A stretch of DNA of 64,000 nt from Isoetes taiwanensis (Eukaryota > Streptophyta > Lycopodiopsida > Isoetales > Isoetaceae). A model generated the notes under the pieces. That model was not told the DNA's origin. It saw only the letters and a program-made list of their open reading frames with translations, and made no database searches. The stretch spans positions 622,001 through 686,000 of the forward strand of contig JAJEKV010000016.1 in the NCBI GenBank assembly GCA_021234155.1, in the 5' to 3' direction. Each line of letters opens with the position of its first letter. Within the stretch, counting starts at the first letter, position 1. Positions 63,969 through 64,000 of this stretch are shown here, piece after piece. Made by a program: the position numbers and the translations under genes.

Positions 63969-64000
63969 CTAGTAACGGTGCCCAGCTTTGCTGGGCATAA
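63969..64000 (-). mobile_element. Helitron H4, 3' end (runs off the window)
   Basis: CTAGTAACGGTGCCCAGCTT then TGCTGGGCATAA is a complete Helitron 3' terminus with two base changes. It directly abuts the TC end of H3, with no spacer, in head-to-tail orientation. Confidence 0.85.

Overview
The window is repeat-rich nuclear DNA of a land plant. The evidence is a single-exon dirigent gene, PLS-type pentatricopeptide (PPR) relics, plant Copia elements, Helitrons with CTAG ends, tRNA-derived SINEs, and many short introns-and-fragments of host genes. Spacers are AT-rich and most coding sequence is decayed. A large-genome lineage such as a fern, lycophyte or gymnosperm would fit, but I cannot name the species. 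Only two open frames look like intact host genes: the dirigent protein (4007-4546, minus) and an orphan membrane protein (52373-53017, minus).

Layout. 1-1063: PPR pseudogene (minus). 2660-2944: L1-type LINE fragment. 4007-4546: dirigent gene. 8169-10810 and 23702-23899: Copia-1 (plus), split by one large insertion. 10811-23696: a compound LTR element inserted into Copia-1, with a 5-bp target duplication (ACAAT). It is read on the minus strand. Its 5' LTR is at 22098-23696, followed by a primer-site-like motif, three unusual ORFs and the start of a Ty3-type gag; pol is absent. An inverted pair of LTR copies and a Helitron lie inside it. 26322-33160: a PPR fragment, then Copia-2 (minus) split by LINE-1 (27755-30704). 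39056-50929: Copia-3 (plus) with both LTRs. Its left LTR is broken by a Helitron (39188-41240) and by LINE-2 (41811-45333), and its RNase H region by a tRNA-like repeat. 50930-56410: spacer, the membrane-protein gene and more tRNA-like repeats. 56770-57117: spliced-looking fragment of the Pol III factor BRF1. 58735-61790: inverted-repeat elements around a DUF4283 LINE ORF1. 62099-63968: another Helitron, with a further Helitron directly abutting it at the window edge.

The most unusual object is the first ORF of the compound LTR element. Its C-terminal ~120 residues are plainly a histone H3: 60 of 97 core positions match by eye. The H3 has a shortened tail in which the K9 and K27 positions appear to be missing. 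It sits in a mobile element beside a gag with a proline-rich and Arg/Ser-rich leader and two other unassigned ORFs. A retroelement that captured a host histone is the best candidate here for a previously undescribed system.

The second strong result is a set of Helitrons whose boundaries can be set to the base. Two of them interrupt repeats whose uninterrupted copies are also in the window, so the empty sites (A|T, no duplication) can be read directly. Two of the three complete ones carry 1.6-1.8 kb of nearly pure pyrimidine sequence as cargo.
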